Source: Thermoplasmatales archaeon (GTDB lineage Archaea > Thermoplasmatota > Thermoplasmata > Thermoplasmatales > Thermoplasmataceae). Taken from it: a DNA stretch of 64,000 nt. Below the pieces are notes generated by a model that saw nothing but the letters and a program-made list of their open reading frames with translations, did no database searches and had not been told where the DNA came from. This document shows, piece after piece, positions 17,714 through 25,793 of the stretch. Position 1 is the first letter of the stretch. Every line of letters starts with the position of its first letter. Both the position numbers and the translations under genes were made by a program. Location of the stretch: the NCBI GenBank assembly GCA_016806715.1, contig CP060531.1:1597966-1661965 (forward strand), in the 5' to 3' direction.

Positions 17714-18017
17714 TTCCCAGTATTTATGGCGCGTAGGCCTGGCCTTTCCACGTTCTGGATCTCCCTCCAGCCTGAACCTCAGGTTAGCGAGGATATCAAG
17801 GGGACATTTCGGAGCTGAACAGAAATCGAACCTAGAACACAACCTCATGGAATCAACCGATGGCGTCTCCATTTCATATTCAGATTCGATGGATTTTCTC
17901 TCGTTTGTACGGTCTTTTGGATTTATTGGGGCACGGGTTGGGTTATTGTACCTTACCCCTCAAATTCATACAATGTCCCGTTTAAAATGTTGTTTTGGTT
18001 GATTTTGTGCGGTGATT
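17714..18017. other. Spacer before the integrated element
   Basis: No gene supported. Possible reading frames are antisense to the transposase relic and lack family features. The left boundary of the integrated element probably lies here, but I could not find a direct-repeat attachment site. Confidence 0.25.
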
Positions 18018-18230
18018 TCATGGCATTACGCTCACTGTTATGATAGCAGATTTCGCAACGATCAATGGCCGATTATTGGATCCCTGTAATTCCAGGAAAA
18101 ACTGGCCCGCTCTCTGCAGCTTACCGCTCTCAATGCGTCCGTTTATGAGGGAAATTGTGACGATCTTGCCCTCCAAACCTGTGTTTATTCCATCCGGCAC
18201 ACTGAAATTCCGGGTATCCTTATCATTCAT
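18018..18230 (-). CDS. Sm-like / Hfq-like small protein (70 aa)
   Basis: After a 17-residue polar start, residues 18-70 form a single Sm fold: GLEGKIVTISLINGRIESGKL matches the Sm1 part (strands around a conserved Asn-Gly turn) and KSAIITVSVMP resembles the Sm2 part of bacterial Hfq (K-x-A-I-x-T-V-x-P). Sm/Hfq proteins form rings that bind U- or A-rich RNA. It is the last gene of the element's seven-gene minus operon; its ATG overlaps the upstream gene by four bases, suggesting coupled translation. It is too divergent to be called an ordinary archaeal Lsm; a plasmid or virus regulator of RNA is the likely role. Confidence 0.7.
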   Translation of the reverse strand: MNDKDTRNFSVPDGINTGLEGKIVTISLINGRIESGKLQRAGQFFLELQGSNNRPLIVAKSAIITVSVMP

Positions 18231-18580
18231 GGAAATACCACTGTTCCCTTGATCAATGCGCTGATTATGTGTGGATCAAGCAGCCGAATAACAATCGCAA
18301 CGATCAGCAACAACAAGATCCCGATCATGCCTGCGCCTTCCTTACTATCGCTCGCAGATATGCCCTTAAAAATACCTGGGTTCTCTGCCATATTTTCGTT
18401 TCCAATTCTCTCATTCGCATCTTTTTCACCCTCTCTTTTTTTCTCTGTTTTCACGCTGAAGCCGTAAACTACGCTATTATTCAACACTAATTTGTAATTG
18501 ATCCCTGGCGCTCCGACCCGGGCACAATGTATAATTGACCTGCTGACACCGTGAAATTGCAATTTTGCAAAGGTTCTCAT
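18227..18580 (-). CDS. Small membrane-anchored protein of the element
   Basis: A 117-residue protein. The first 50 residues form a short beta-rich segment, then a very charged Lys/Glu linker, and a hydrophobic helix at about residues 86-105 near the C-terminus (MIGILLLLIVAIVIRLL). The ATG at 18580 overlaps the stop of the preceding gene as ATGA, which decides this start over an in-frame ATG nine bases earlier. Family unknown. As the only membrane protein in the operon it may tether the element's replication proteins to the membrane, which is speculation. Confidence 0.65.
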   Translation of the reverse strand: MRTFAKLQFHGVSRSIIHCARVGAPGINYKLVLNNSVVYGFSVKTEKKREGEKDANERIGNENMAENPGIFKGISASDSKEGAGMIGILLLLIVAIVIRLLDPHIISALIKGTVVFP

Positions 18581-18768
18581 GACTTCCACCTCCGCATGTT
18601 CTGGACAAGATTGGAGATCAATTCCTTGGCTTGGCCTATTTCAAGACCGGATAACCACTGTGCACCGTAAGCTTGCATGCGTTCAAGCACCAAGGAGATC
18701 TGATCCTGATTAAGCATTAAATTGCGTATTGCACGCACCTGGGCTTCGGTTGCCCTGATTGTCTTCAT
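18577..18768 (-). CDS. Hypothetical helical protein (63 aa)
   Basis: A small, mostly alpha-helical basic protein with a predicted three-helix layout and a C-terminal RRWKS. No motif identifies a function. Its ATG overlaps the stop of the upstream Sm-fold gene by four bases and its stop overlaps the next start, so it is surely part of the operon. Its size and charge would fit a DNA-binding or adaptor protein, but this is only a guess. Confidence 0.6.
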   Translation of the reverse strand: MKTIRATEAQVRAIRNLMLNQDQISLVLERMQAYGAQWLSGLEIGQAKELISNLVQNMRRWKS

Positions 18769-18962
18769 AGCTGCACCTCCTTGATCGACTGGATATCCAT
18801 GACTGGAACTCGGTAAAGAAAGCCGCTATCGATTTCAACCATCAGGCGCTTGAAACCAATGCAGGTGAGTATTCCCGTGCGTGTCTTCATTCCTGTTGTG
18901 GTCTTATACCGGATGCTTACCCTGCTGCCTTTCAGCAGCACTATCAGGGAACGCGGGATCAT
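18765..18962 (-). CDS. Second Sm-fold small protein (65 aa)
   Basis: Residues 8-60 show an SH3-like five-strand pattern: GSRVSIRYKTTTG, then TRTGILTCIGFKRLMVEI and a final RVPVMDIQSI strand. The Gly after the second strand and the order of strands resemble Sm proteins, with the last strand ending in an Ile-x-x-Ile as in Sm2. It is not closely similar to the other Sm-like gene of the operon. It starts four bases inside the end of the primase gene, so translation is probably coupled to it. An SH3-like DNA-binding protein is an alternative reading. Confidence 0.5.
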   Translation of the reverse strand: MIPRSLIVLLKGSRVSIRYKTTTGMKTRTGILTCIGFKRLMVEIDSGFLYRVPVMDIQSIKEVQL

Positions 18963-21900
18963 TGCTGTTCCCTCCTGAGTGGTATCTCAAAAGCCATCAT
19001 CCCGATCGTTTTTTCCTTAACTTTCGTAAAGTGTGCATCCGACATTATGGCTTCAATTTTTGATAGCCGTCCGCTATCTGACGTGCCCGATAACTCAATA
19101 TGGTATGTTTTTCCAAGCAAGCCAACACCGCATCCAGCGGGATCAGGATGAAATCCGAGCTTCGATAACTGTAATACAAACTTCATGGCTTCATCTTCAG
19201 TCACGAAATACCCCGTTCCTACAGTCTCTTTTTCCGGTGATTTTGTCACTGTGTCCATGTCGCCATTTTCAGGATTGTTGCTCGCGGCATCGGAATTTAC
19301 AGGTTCAGCATCCGATGCTGGACGATGAGGACTATCACTATTGGAATACCCCTCGTTTTTTTCATTCTCTGTGTTTTCATCATTTTTTTGTGAAGTATGA
19401 TCAGAAAAAATAGTAAACCGATCTCCGGGACATGACTCTAGGTACCCAGATTTAGCCATAATGGAATCAACCAAAGAACCAGTATTTTCCGAGCTCTCAC
19501 AGTCAGCAGTTTCCATCGATTTTTTTTCTGCACTATGATTCTCGGGAAAGTGGTTTACTATTTCTGACCCCATGTAAAAAGCCCTGAAATGCTCGCTCAG
19601 CAGATAGTCTATGTTCTGCGGAACTGCTGTTGCATATAGGTTTACTAATTTTTCAATGTTGGCGTCGATGGTCTTTGAGAGATATGTCAATCTGTCAACC
19701 AGCGGTATGATCACCAGTCCGCGCTTATCCTGGTCTTTCCCTTTTGGCTTCTCTCTCTCGATCACATTCCGCTGCTCCAGTGCTTTGAGGTACTTTCCAC
19801 ACATCGTCTTTGACTTGCCGATATTGAGAGGGCTTTCAGCCAGTGCGCGGCAAACTTCGGCTTGTGTGGGGTTGCTGTATGCTTCTTCATCGCTATTCTT
19901 GACATTAGCTTCACAAGCCGGCAATAGGACCTCATTAAGAAACAGGAACTGGGATTCAGTGAAACCATGCAGCGTTGCATTCAGTTCTGAGTTTGAAAAC
20001 TCATTTAGCAGTTCCCAGAGATCACACGGTCCAACCAGCACATGCTCCGACTCTCCTTTGAAGATTACTCTATCCGGTGTGTTGAATAGTGCATTCAAGC
20101 CGATATGGGACATTATTCTGGGGAACTTCCGCATGAGATCGTTCTGTTCTACTTTATTGCCCAGGAAGGTTTTTCTCATCTCCGCAGGTGAAACAATGTA
20201 AGGTCTCGGCCTATGCTGTTTCAAAAATTCTACAAGCTGGCGAATCTGGCTTCTTATTTTCTTTCCTTCTAAGTCATCAACCTGAGGAATTCCAAACTTT
20301 CTGTTAAGACTCAGGTCTATGGCGTCTGTGTACTTCTCTGCGGATTCCACCGGTTGAGCAACCTCAAAACGTGTTTCCAGGTCTTTCCAAGACAAATCTT
20401 CATCCTTTGAGGTGCAAAATATAATGGCTGGCCAATGCTTGTACACAATATGCTTGGTGTATTTTTTGTCTCCACCTTCTACGAAACTTGACTCCAGGTA
20501 CTCATCATCGTGGGACATCACGCTCAGCATGTCCACCCAAAATTCAGGACTGGGTCTCTCAAGAAAAACCAGGATCTTGTCTGTGAAATCGATCAGCGTG
20601 TACAGATTGTCTGTGACATTTGACTTTTCGCGCTTCAGTTCATCGAGACGGTCTTTTTTTTCTTTGTTTTCCTTGCTGTCAATTTCAGCGTTCAGGTAGT
20701 CGAGATAATCACCTATAGAGGTTTCCTTTCCGGTGAATTTGTTTTCAATTTTGCTGTTGTATTCTGGGCCATCCTCACTGAATGATTTAACAACTAGTTT
20801 TCCTCTTTCCCGCGAAAATGCTTTGCGTGAAATACTCTTCAGCTTAATTACATCCTCACTGGGCAAGTAATTGATCACATTTAGAACCAGGTAAGTTTTG
20901 CCTGTTGTGGACTCACTCACGAAGGCCAGGTTGACAGGATCGTCAGTATAGGCGGATATTCCCACATTGAGGATCTTCCGAATGTTGGGCTCCTCTCTCT
21001 TGACAGTTTTCAATGCATGTTTAACAATCTTCTCCTTCAAGCCTACTAACTCGGCAAGTCCGCCTTCAGTGTTCTTGCTCTTTGCTTTTGAATTGAAAAG
21101 CTTGAATACTTCGTGCCGAATGTCAGCGGGAACCTCTTTTAGTTCATACTCTATGCCACGCGAATAGACGTACGAAACTGCTTTTTTCAAGTTGTCCGGA
21201 GAATGGATCAGTCCGTCCGAGCATTGATGGTTTTTCGAGAATTCGGCAATCCATGTCTTATACCAATCACCACTGACGCCGGATTTCCTCAGTATGGATG
21301 CTGTCGTTATGGCTATACTCCAATGGGATCCGGCCCTCTCCGGCTTGTCTGTCTCCCATGCTAATTCAACAAGTTCCGATAACCTTTTGATTTCACCCTC
21401 GTTCGGGATCCTGCCTTTTTTCTCTAATACTGGCGTCTGTGACTTCCTTCCGGGGTTTACGAACGGCGCAAGTATTCTAAGATCCACCTCCCGGATTGGA
21501 GAGTTGTTTAACACATCGCCGGTGATTGTGAGGTACCGTCCTGAGCTCCACATTTCGAGTTTGCCGTCTCCAACTTTGGTTGAGTTCGAAAATTCCTTTG
21601 GGATTCCCTCCTTAGAGTGAACGAGAATTCGCAACCCTTCGCCTGACGGACTTTTCTCAGTGTAAGAATCCAGTAAGTCCACCAATTCCGAAGCCCATTC
21701 TACAAGGTTCCCATCTACAATTACGTGATCGGGATCTAATCCCGTTAACGCAAGGTCTTCAGTCAGAACGAAGCCGATTCCAATGTTTTTGATCCTTGCG
21801 CTCTCGAGCGCCCTTTCGAACGTGGTCCATGTTTCCAGATTAGTGCTGCTTGCTTTTTTGCCGTTGATTTGATACGGAACCTTTATCGACTTGTTTCCGC

Positions 21901-22090
21901 TCGGTTGCAGCGGCGTTTCGAGCTTGTTTCCCTGATCATCCTCATAACGCCAGTTGATCCAATGCGGTATGGCCTTGAGTTCTGCGGGAATGTTATCCGG
22001 TTTTATTATGTAACCAATAAAACTTATTTCCCCGGATGTATTGCTACTATGGACATTGACGGCAGGGGAGCTTTCCTTGTCCTTACTCAT
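18959..22090 (-). CDS. Primase-polymerase / ATPase replication protein (1043 aa)
   Basis: Large multi-domain replication protein. Residues 35-200 form an archaeo-eukaryotic primase (AEP) domain like that of phage NrS-1 polymerase: KVPYQINGKKASSTN, the metal site LDPDH (D119, D121), SPSGEGLRI (147-155) and EMWSSGRYLTITG (179-191). Residues about 340-700 are a P-loop ATPase with Walker A SESTTGKT (392-399) and Walker-B-like ILVFLE (506-511), with a charged coiled coil between. A winged-helix region follows, then a Ser/Asn/Glu-rich linker (about 880-960) and a small C-terminal domain. It probably primes and unwinds the element's DNA. The ATG overlaps the upstream stop (ATGA). Confidence 0.85.
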   Translation of the reverse strand: MSKDKESSPAVNVHSSNTSGEISFIGYIIKPDNIPAELKAIPHWINWRYEDDQGNKLETPLQPSGNKSIKVPYQINGKKASSTNLETWTTFERALESARIKNIGIGFVLTEDLALTGLDPDHVIVDGNLVEWASELVDLLDSYTEKSPSGEGLRILVHSKEGIPKEFSNSTKVGDGKLEMWSSGRYLTITGDVLNNSPIREVDLRILAPFVNPGRKSQTPVLEKKGRIPNEGEIKRLSELVELAWETDKPERAGSHWSIAITTASILRKSGVSGDWYKTWIAEFSKNHQCSDGLIHSPDNLKKAVSYVYSRGIEYELKEVPADIRHEVFKLFNSKAKSKNTEGGLAELVGLKEKIVKHALKTVKREEPNIRKILNVGISAYTDDPVNLAFVSESTTGKTYLVLNVINYLPSEDVIKLKSISRKAFSRERGKLVVKSFSEDGPEYNSKIENKFTGKETSIGDYLDYLNAEIDSKENKEKKDRLDELKREKSNVTDNLYTLIDFTDKILVFLERPSPEFWVDMLSVMSHDDEYLESSFVEGGDKKYTKHIVYKHWPAIIFCTSKDEDLSWKDLETRFEVAQPVESAEKYTDAIDLSLNRKFGIPQVDDLEGKKIRSQIRQLVEFLKQHRPRPYIVSPAEMRKTFLGNKVEQNDLMRKFPRIMSHIGLNALFNTPDRVIFKGESEHVLVGPCDLWELLNEFSNSELNATLHGFTESQFLFLNEVLLPACEANVKNSDEEAYSNPTQAEVCRALAESPLNIGKSKTMCGKYLKALEQRNVIEREKPKGKDQDKRGLVIIPLVDRLTYLSKTIDANIEKLVNLYATAVPQNIDYLLSEHFRAFYMGSEIVNHFPENHSAEKKSMETADCESSENTGSLVDSIMAKSGYLESCPGDRFTIFSDHTSQKNDENTENEKNEGYSNSDSPHRPASDAEPVNSDAASNNPENGDMDTVTKSPEKETVGTGYFVTEDEAMKFVLQLSKLGFHPDPAGCGVGLLGKTYHIELSGTSDSGRLSKIEAIMSDAHFTKVKEKTIGMMAFEIPLRREQQ

Positions 22091-22248
22091 TTTTGCACCG
22101 CCTCCAATAATCTAAGCCAATCTCCAGCTTTCACCAAATATTCCTCGCGCGAAATGCTGTCAGGTTGCGTCAGTATTATATTCGCAAATGGACCGCCTAT
22201 CTTGAAGGCTCGTTCTTTCAAGGCCCTCAGGTCAACAGAATCAGACAT
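22087..22248 (-). CDS. Small hypothetical protein (53 aa)
   Basis: A 53-residue helical protein (MSDSVDLRALKERAFKIG at the start). It has a strong AGGAGG ribosome-binding site eight bases before ATG 22248, embedded in the end of the upstream gene, and its TGA overlaps the primase ATG. I do not recognise the family. Position directly before the primase suggests a replication or regulatory helper. Too short for routine gene calling. Confidence 0.65.
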   Translation of the reverse strand: MSDSVDLRALKERAFKIGGPFANIILTQPDSISREEYLVKAGDWLRLLEAVQK

Positions 22249-22408
22249 TTTCGGCCTCCTTTTCTAATTCCAGTCTGAGCGACCCGTCGGATAGTTCAGT
22301 CAGAATGACAGCCATGGGCGGGGTATCCGAGTTTATTCGTACCCAGTCAGTTGGCAGTGCTAGGTACCCCGTGTACCTGTTCCAGTGGATTCTTTTTCTC
22401 CATATCAT
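22241..22408 (-). CDS. AbrB/SpoVT-like small DNA-binding protein (55 aa)
   Basis: First gene of the element's minus operon. The pattern RKRIHWNRYTGYLALPTDWVRIN, then a hydrophobic VILTEL strand, Asp-Gly-Ser and LRLEL, follows the swapped-hairpin AbrB fold found in archaeal antitoxins and transition-state regulators (basic strand, Leu-Pro-x-x-Trp helix, acidic-turn-strand). It probably binds the promoter region at 22409-22508 and controls the operon, as is common for first genes of plasmid operons. Its stop lies seven bases inside the next gene. Too short for routine calling. Confidence 0.6.
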   Translation of the reverse strand: MIWRKRIHWNRYTGYLALPTDWVRINSDTPPMAVILTELSDGSLRLELEKEAENV

Positions 22409-22508
22409 GTTTAACATAATTTCTATGAAATATTTGTCATTCGCTTACGAGATTAGGGTATCTATCCATAAACCTTTAATACCAAAATAGCACTATGAAA
22501 GGAAAGCT
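22409..22508. promoter_or_regulatory. Divergent promoter region of the element
   Basis: Hundred-base spacer between the minus replication operon and the plus winged-helix gene. A TATA-like CTTTAATAC at about 22472-22480 suits the plus gene (ATG 22509); an AT-rich AAATATTTCATAG on the minus strand suits the operon. Likely target of the element's own regulators. Confidence 0.45.
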
Positions 22509-23615
22509 ATGACATCCGGAACTATCAGGGGGAAGAAGTGGGAAACGCGCAGATGCATAGTCGAAGCCCTAGCTTCCCATCCGGATGGTATGATGTCGAG
22601 AGCCGAACTGTTCGCTTTGGTGCAAGAAAAGAGAGGGATTGGGATTCACTCAATCGAAAAGTCGCTCAGTTCACTGATGGAGAAAAGCAGGATGCCAAGG
22701 CTAGGTAATGATAGGCTCTTCGGAGAGGAAGATCAGCTAATTGAGAGGGTTGTTGGGTTTGCAGGCGGTCCTCGGGTCTTTTATCGATTCTTGCATGAGC
22801 CCAATGAGCGGGATCTAGCGCAAGCGATAGAAAAATACGAGGACAGGGCAAAGCGTGCTCCTGCGGCTCGCGCACGTTCGCCACCTGACTTTCACTCACT
22901 TGCCGTGGAGAAGATTCTCTGGGCATCTGAGCTTGCTGAATGGATATGTAGAGCGACAGGATACGATGAAGAAAAATTCGAGAATTCTGCTTTCGGCAGG
23001 GAAATGCACAGGAGGTATATCGAAGCCAATTACCTGTCATTCAAATTGAAGTATGGAATAGCCCCGGTCCTTCCAATGGTTGAAGGCATTTATTCAGAGG
23101 ATCCACATGATATAATGGCAGTCAGCACCCTAGTAGTAGAGGAAAGAGTAGGGCGAATTCGGAAAGATGAAACCGCAGAACCCGGCAAAGGTAAAGGCCA
23201 TGGATACAGCGGCTTAAAACTTAAGGTATGCCGGGCGCCTGAGAACAGTACATTACTCATCATTCACAGACACAGAATAGTATGCCCTGACCCATCATGC
23301 CCGATGCGAGTGATAACCAAGCTGGAACTTACAAACATGGGTGATCTGCGCCCCAGTCAGGGATGGTTGGAACATGGATTTAGCGAAAGCGAGCCGAGGT
23401 ATCCCTCGTTTCACATTATCTCTGTTATGAAAGCGGGTAGGGAAACCGAGGGAGATAGTACGCTCACTATTTCTCCTGAGCAGTATGAATTTTTGGACAA
23501 ACACCCGGAGATCAATCTGTCCGCTGTCATACGTGCCGGCTTCTATGGGTTTATCTATGAATATGAGAAGTTATCTGAAGCAGAACGACTTTTATTTCTT
23601 AATAAATTGGATTAA
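22509..23615 (+). CDS. Winged-helix protein of the integrated element (368 aa)
   Basis: Residues 8-75 form a winged helix (ETRRCIVEALASHPDGMMSR, then a recognition-helix region ending SSLMEKS). The remainder (about 110-368) is mostly helical with a beta-rich part near 250-310 that includes CPDPSCP, a possible metal or disulphide knuckle, and a C-terminal helical end. No known full-length family comes to mind. Divergent from the replication operon, so it may be its regulator or a partition/replication accessory protein. The ATG is preceded by a TATA-like box about 30 bases upstream. Confidence 0.6.
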   Translation: MTSGTIRGKKWETRRCIVEALASHPDGMMSRAELFALVQEKRGIGIHSIEKSLSSLMEKSRMPRLGNDRLFGEEDQLIERVVGFAGGPRVFYRFLHEPNERDLAQAIEKYEDRAKRAPAARARSPPDFHSLAVEKILWASELAEWICRATGYDEEKFENSAFGREMHRRYIEANYLSFKLKYGIAPVLPMVEGIYSEDPHDIMAVSTLVVEERVGRIRKDETAEPGKGKGHGYSGLKLKVCRAPENSTLLIIHRHRIVCPDPSCPMRVITKLELTNMGDLRPSQGWLEHGFSESEPRYPSFHIISVMKAGRETEGDSTLTISPEQYEFLDKHPEINLSAVIRAGFYGFIYEYEKLSEAERLLFLNKLD

Positions 23616-23645
23616 TATATAATTCGGATAGGGCTAATTAGTCTA

Positions 23646-23698
23646 TTATGGGTCTAATTATAGGCACACAAACATACTGAATACGGACAGACCCATAA
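23646..23698. repeat. 10-bp inverted repeat before the integrase
   Basis: TTATGGGTCT (23646-23655) and AGACCCATAA (23689-23698) are perfect inverted copies 33 bases apart, in the spacer between the winged-helix gene and the integrase. Could be an operator, or arms/core of a recombinase binding site. Confidence 0.5.
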
Positions 23699-23771
23699 AT
23701 GTTCATAAGCGAATACCGTATATTTTCGTAGTGCATGTCAGTTTATGACTTTTTAAGCGAAATACAGGGAA

Positions 23772-24908
23772 TTGTTAGAGAATGAGGAAATAAGCCGATG
23801 GTTCAGCAATCTCAAGGCTAAGTCATATCTCACGGCAACGGTTTACCTCAGGGGACTGGGCTATTATTGCGTATTAACAGGGACTACTCCCGGTTCAATT
23901 ATCCAGGATGTGAAGTCTGGCAAATTGCGAAATGACTTTATGGATTTTGTCAGGAAAATGGAAAGGGAGGGGAAAGCCGGATCCTATATAGCGCGATACA
24001 AGAAGGTTTTGCGTTCATGGTTAGGCTTCAAAGGACTGGACTTCAAGCTTGGTGTCAATATTGCCTATGAGAACAGGGCCCCTAGAGTGGAAGGGGAAAG
24101 GATACCGGAGAAGTCAGAGCTTGCAAAGATACTGAGGAACGGATCAGCAAGGGCAAGACTGGCGATCTCGTTGCTTGCCTTCAGCGGCCTTAGACCTGAG
24201 ACACTGGGCAACGCCGAAGGCAAAGACGGCATGAGAGTATCGGACCTCCCAGAAATGAAGATAGAAAACGGCAAAGTGGAATTTGAAAAAATTCCCACCA
24301 TGGTTAATGTGAGGTACACACTGAGCAAGGCGAAGTATACTTATTTTTCATTTCTGGGGCAAGAAGGATCCAATTACCTGAAAGAATACCTCGAATCAAG
24401 GATCAATGAAGGCGATGACCTGAAAGCCGATACCCCACTATTCAAATTAGACCCACAGGGACGCATTAGCCATGAATACATAAGAACGCAACTGGCGACA
24501 AGAGACATCAGAAAAGCGATAACTGGATCCGGCTATTCATGGAGGCCTTACGTTTTAAGAGCCTATTTTGCCACCGCTCTTGATAACGCAGAAAATAAGG
24601 GCCTTATTTCCCATCCTTGGAGAATGTTTGTCATGGGCCATAAAAGAGACATTGAAGCCCGTTATTCCACCAATAAGAGACTGCCAACGGATATGATCGA
24701 AGAAATGAGATCAGCGTACCTGAAGTGTTCTAAGTTCTTTGAGACTGAGGAAAGGGGAATAAAAGAAGAGGATTACCAGAAAATGCTCGGGGATTCTGCC
24801 ATTGACACATTGACGGGGGCGTTTGGCATCACACTTACGGACGATCAGAAAGAGGAGCTCAGGAACCTTGACACTGAGAATACCAGAAAAGATGGAGGAG
24901 ATATTTAA
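23772..24908 (+). CDS. Tyrosine recombinase (integrase), ends probably frameshifted
   Basis: Site-specific recombinase of the archaeal XerC-like type. N-terminal SAM-like core-binding domain (about residues 5-95) and catalytic domain (100-330) with Arg of FSGLRPE, the RPYVLRAYFAT box (Tyr instead of the usual His before the second Arg), FVMGHKRDIEARYST with His and the nucleophile Tyr. The long frame can start only at a TTG (23772). A better ATG at 23735 opens another frame reading MSVYDFLSEIQGIVRE that meets this one near 23784 with a one-base slip. At the C-end the usual tail continues in other frames to 25049. Probably a recently broken integrase, or less likely a frameshifting one. Confidence 0.75.
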   Translation: MLENEEISRWFSNLKAKSYLTATVYLRGLGYYCVLTGTTPGSIIQDVKSGKLRNDFMDFVRKMEREGKAGSYIARYKKVLRSWLGFKGLDFKLGVNIAYENRAPRVEGERIPEKSELAKILRNGSARARLAISLLAFSGLRPETLGNAEGKDGMRVSDLPEMKIENGKVEFEKIPTMVNVRYTLSKAKYTYFSFLGQEGSNYLKEYLESRINEGDDLKADTPLFKLDPQGRISHEYIRTQLATRDIRKAITGSGYSWRPYVLRAYFATALDNAENKGLISHPWRMFVMGHKRDIEARYSTNKRLPTDMIEEMRSAYLKCSKFFETEERGIKEEDYQKMLGDSAIDTLTGAFGITLTDDQKEELRNLDTENTRKDGGDI

Positions 24909-25049
24909 GGGCAAGAAGGCCGATATCCCGAATAACGGTAATTCCCAGAAGGTGATCTCCTTCAAAGAAGTGGAAACATACATAGAACAGGATGTGAATA
25001 CGTGAGGGACTTTCCGGGAAACAAGGCCATCGTCAAATTGCCTTCGTAA
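24892..25049 (+). pseudogene. Displaced C-terminal tail of the integrase
   Basis: From 24892 a second frame gives KVISFKEVETYIEQD, and a third (the integrase's own frame) gives EYVRDFPGNKAIVKLPS then TAA at 25049. Joined, these make the tail that normally closes integrases of this family (helix, aromatic patch, Lys-rich strand). The two shifts suggest indels near 24890 and 24995. Confidence 0.5.
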
Positions 25050-25066
25050 TTCAATTTTTTTTGAAT
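25049..25066 (+). terminator. Hairpin at the end of the integrase region
   Basis: Perfect arms ATTCAA (25049-25054) and TTGAAT (25061-25066) around six T, starting at the last base of the tail's TAA codon. T-rich loop and position suggest transcription end. Confidence 0.45.
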
Positions 25067-25122
25067 ACAATTGGCCTGACTTATAGAAATTAACTGCCAA
25101 AAATAGAGAATTCTGGGTCAAC

Positions 25123-25773
25123 CTATTTATCTCGGATATTCTTAATGTCTTTCCTGATCCGACCGGCTACATCTTTCAACTTTAGATTGAGAAAGTCAAG
25201 GGAAATTAATATTTCACTTTTGTCTCTAGGAAATATATCAAATGCAAACCATTTGGTGATCTTCCTTACAGCAAGCGATTTTAATTTCAATTTTATTAGA
25301 ATATACAACTGTACAGGTTCGGAAAAAGAGTGTGCTAACTTCGAAAGCGATCTTATTGCACTCTCACCTTTTTTAAATGCGTATTTTTCAATCCAAACAG
25401 AAGTTTCATCAAGTAAATTATTAACTGAGTCCTCGTCTTGTGTTGTAGCCATAGCTATAAGAACTGTCCTCCTGACTGAATTGAGTGGTAAGAAAATTAC
25501 ATATCCATTTTTCCATAAATATTCTATAAGGACTGCGAGTGATGTACGTTTATTTCCATCTACAAATGGATGCATTCGGATAATAGATTCCATTAGAGAG
25601 GCTGCCTCTTTAAAAATATCTCTGTAAAGTTTCTCGCCTGAAACAGTGAGTTCTGGCTTTTGAGAAATGGCCTCAATCACTCCCTTGTTAATTACTCCTG
25701 GCTAAGCCTTTAAATTGTTTACAACTTCGTCGTGGATTTTGATTATATCTTCATAGGACAAAAGATGGCTCAT
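25123..25773 (-). pseudogene. Doc/Fic-domain toxin interrupted by TAG
   Basis: Fic/Doc domain protein that would modify a target by AMPylation or phosphorylation. The active motif HPFVDGNKRTSL is complete. The frame from GTG 25680 lacks the usual N-terminal helix, but the same frame runs upstream to ATG 25773 (MSHLLSYEDIIKIHDEVV) interrupted only by a TAG at 25702-25704, where a serine would fit (PGVINKG follows). The C-terminal 90 residues are an extra helical region unlike short Doc proteins. Twenty bases upstream is a 41-codon gene that may be its antitoxin. Either a nonsense-killed toxin or a shortened protein from GTG. Confidence 0.65.
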
Positions 25774-25793
25774 ATTTTAGTAAAAAAGTGAGA

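Larger units (their letters stand above)
18018..25066. mobile_element. Integrated plasmid- or virus-like element
   Basis: A block with a replication-type operon (primase-polymerase/ATPase, Sm-fold proteins, AbrB-like protein) on the minus strand, a divergent winged-helix gene and a tyrosine recombinase on the plus strand ending in a hairpin terminator. All are accessory functions, and flanking DNA is full of relics. Boundaries are approximate: no tRNA target and no clear attachment repeats were seen. Confidence 0.65.

Noticed and set aside
17495-17872. Minus-strand 125-codon frame
   Set aside because: Antisense to the IS4/IS1634 relic whose YREK-type motif is recognisable on the plus strand.
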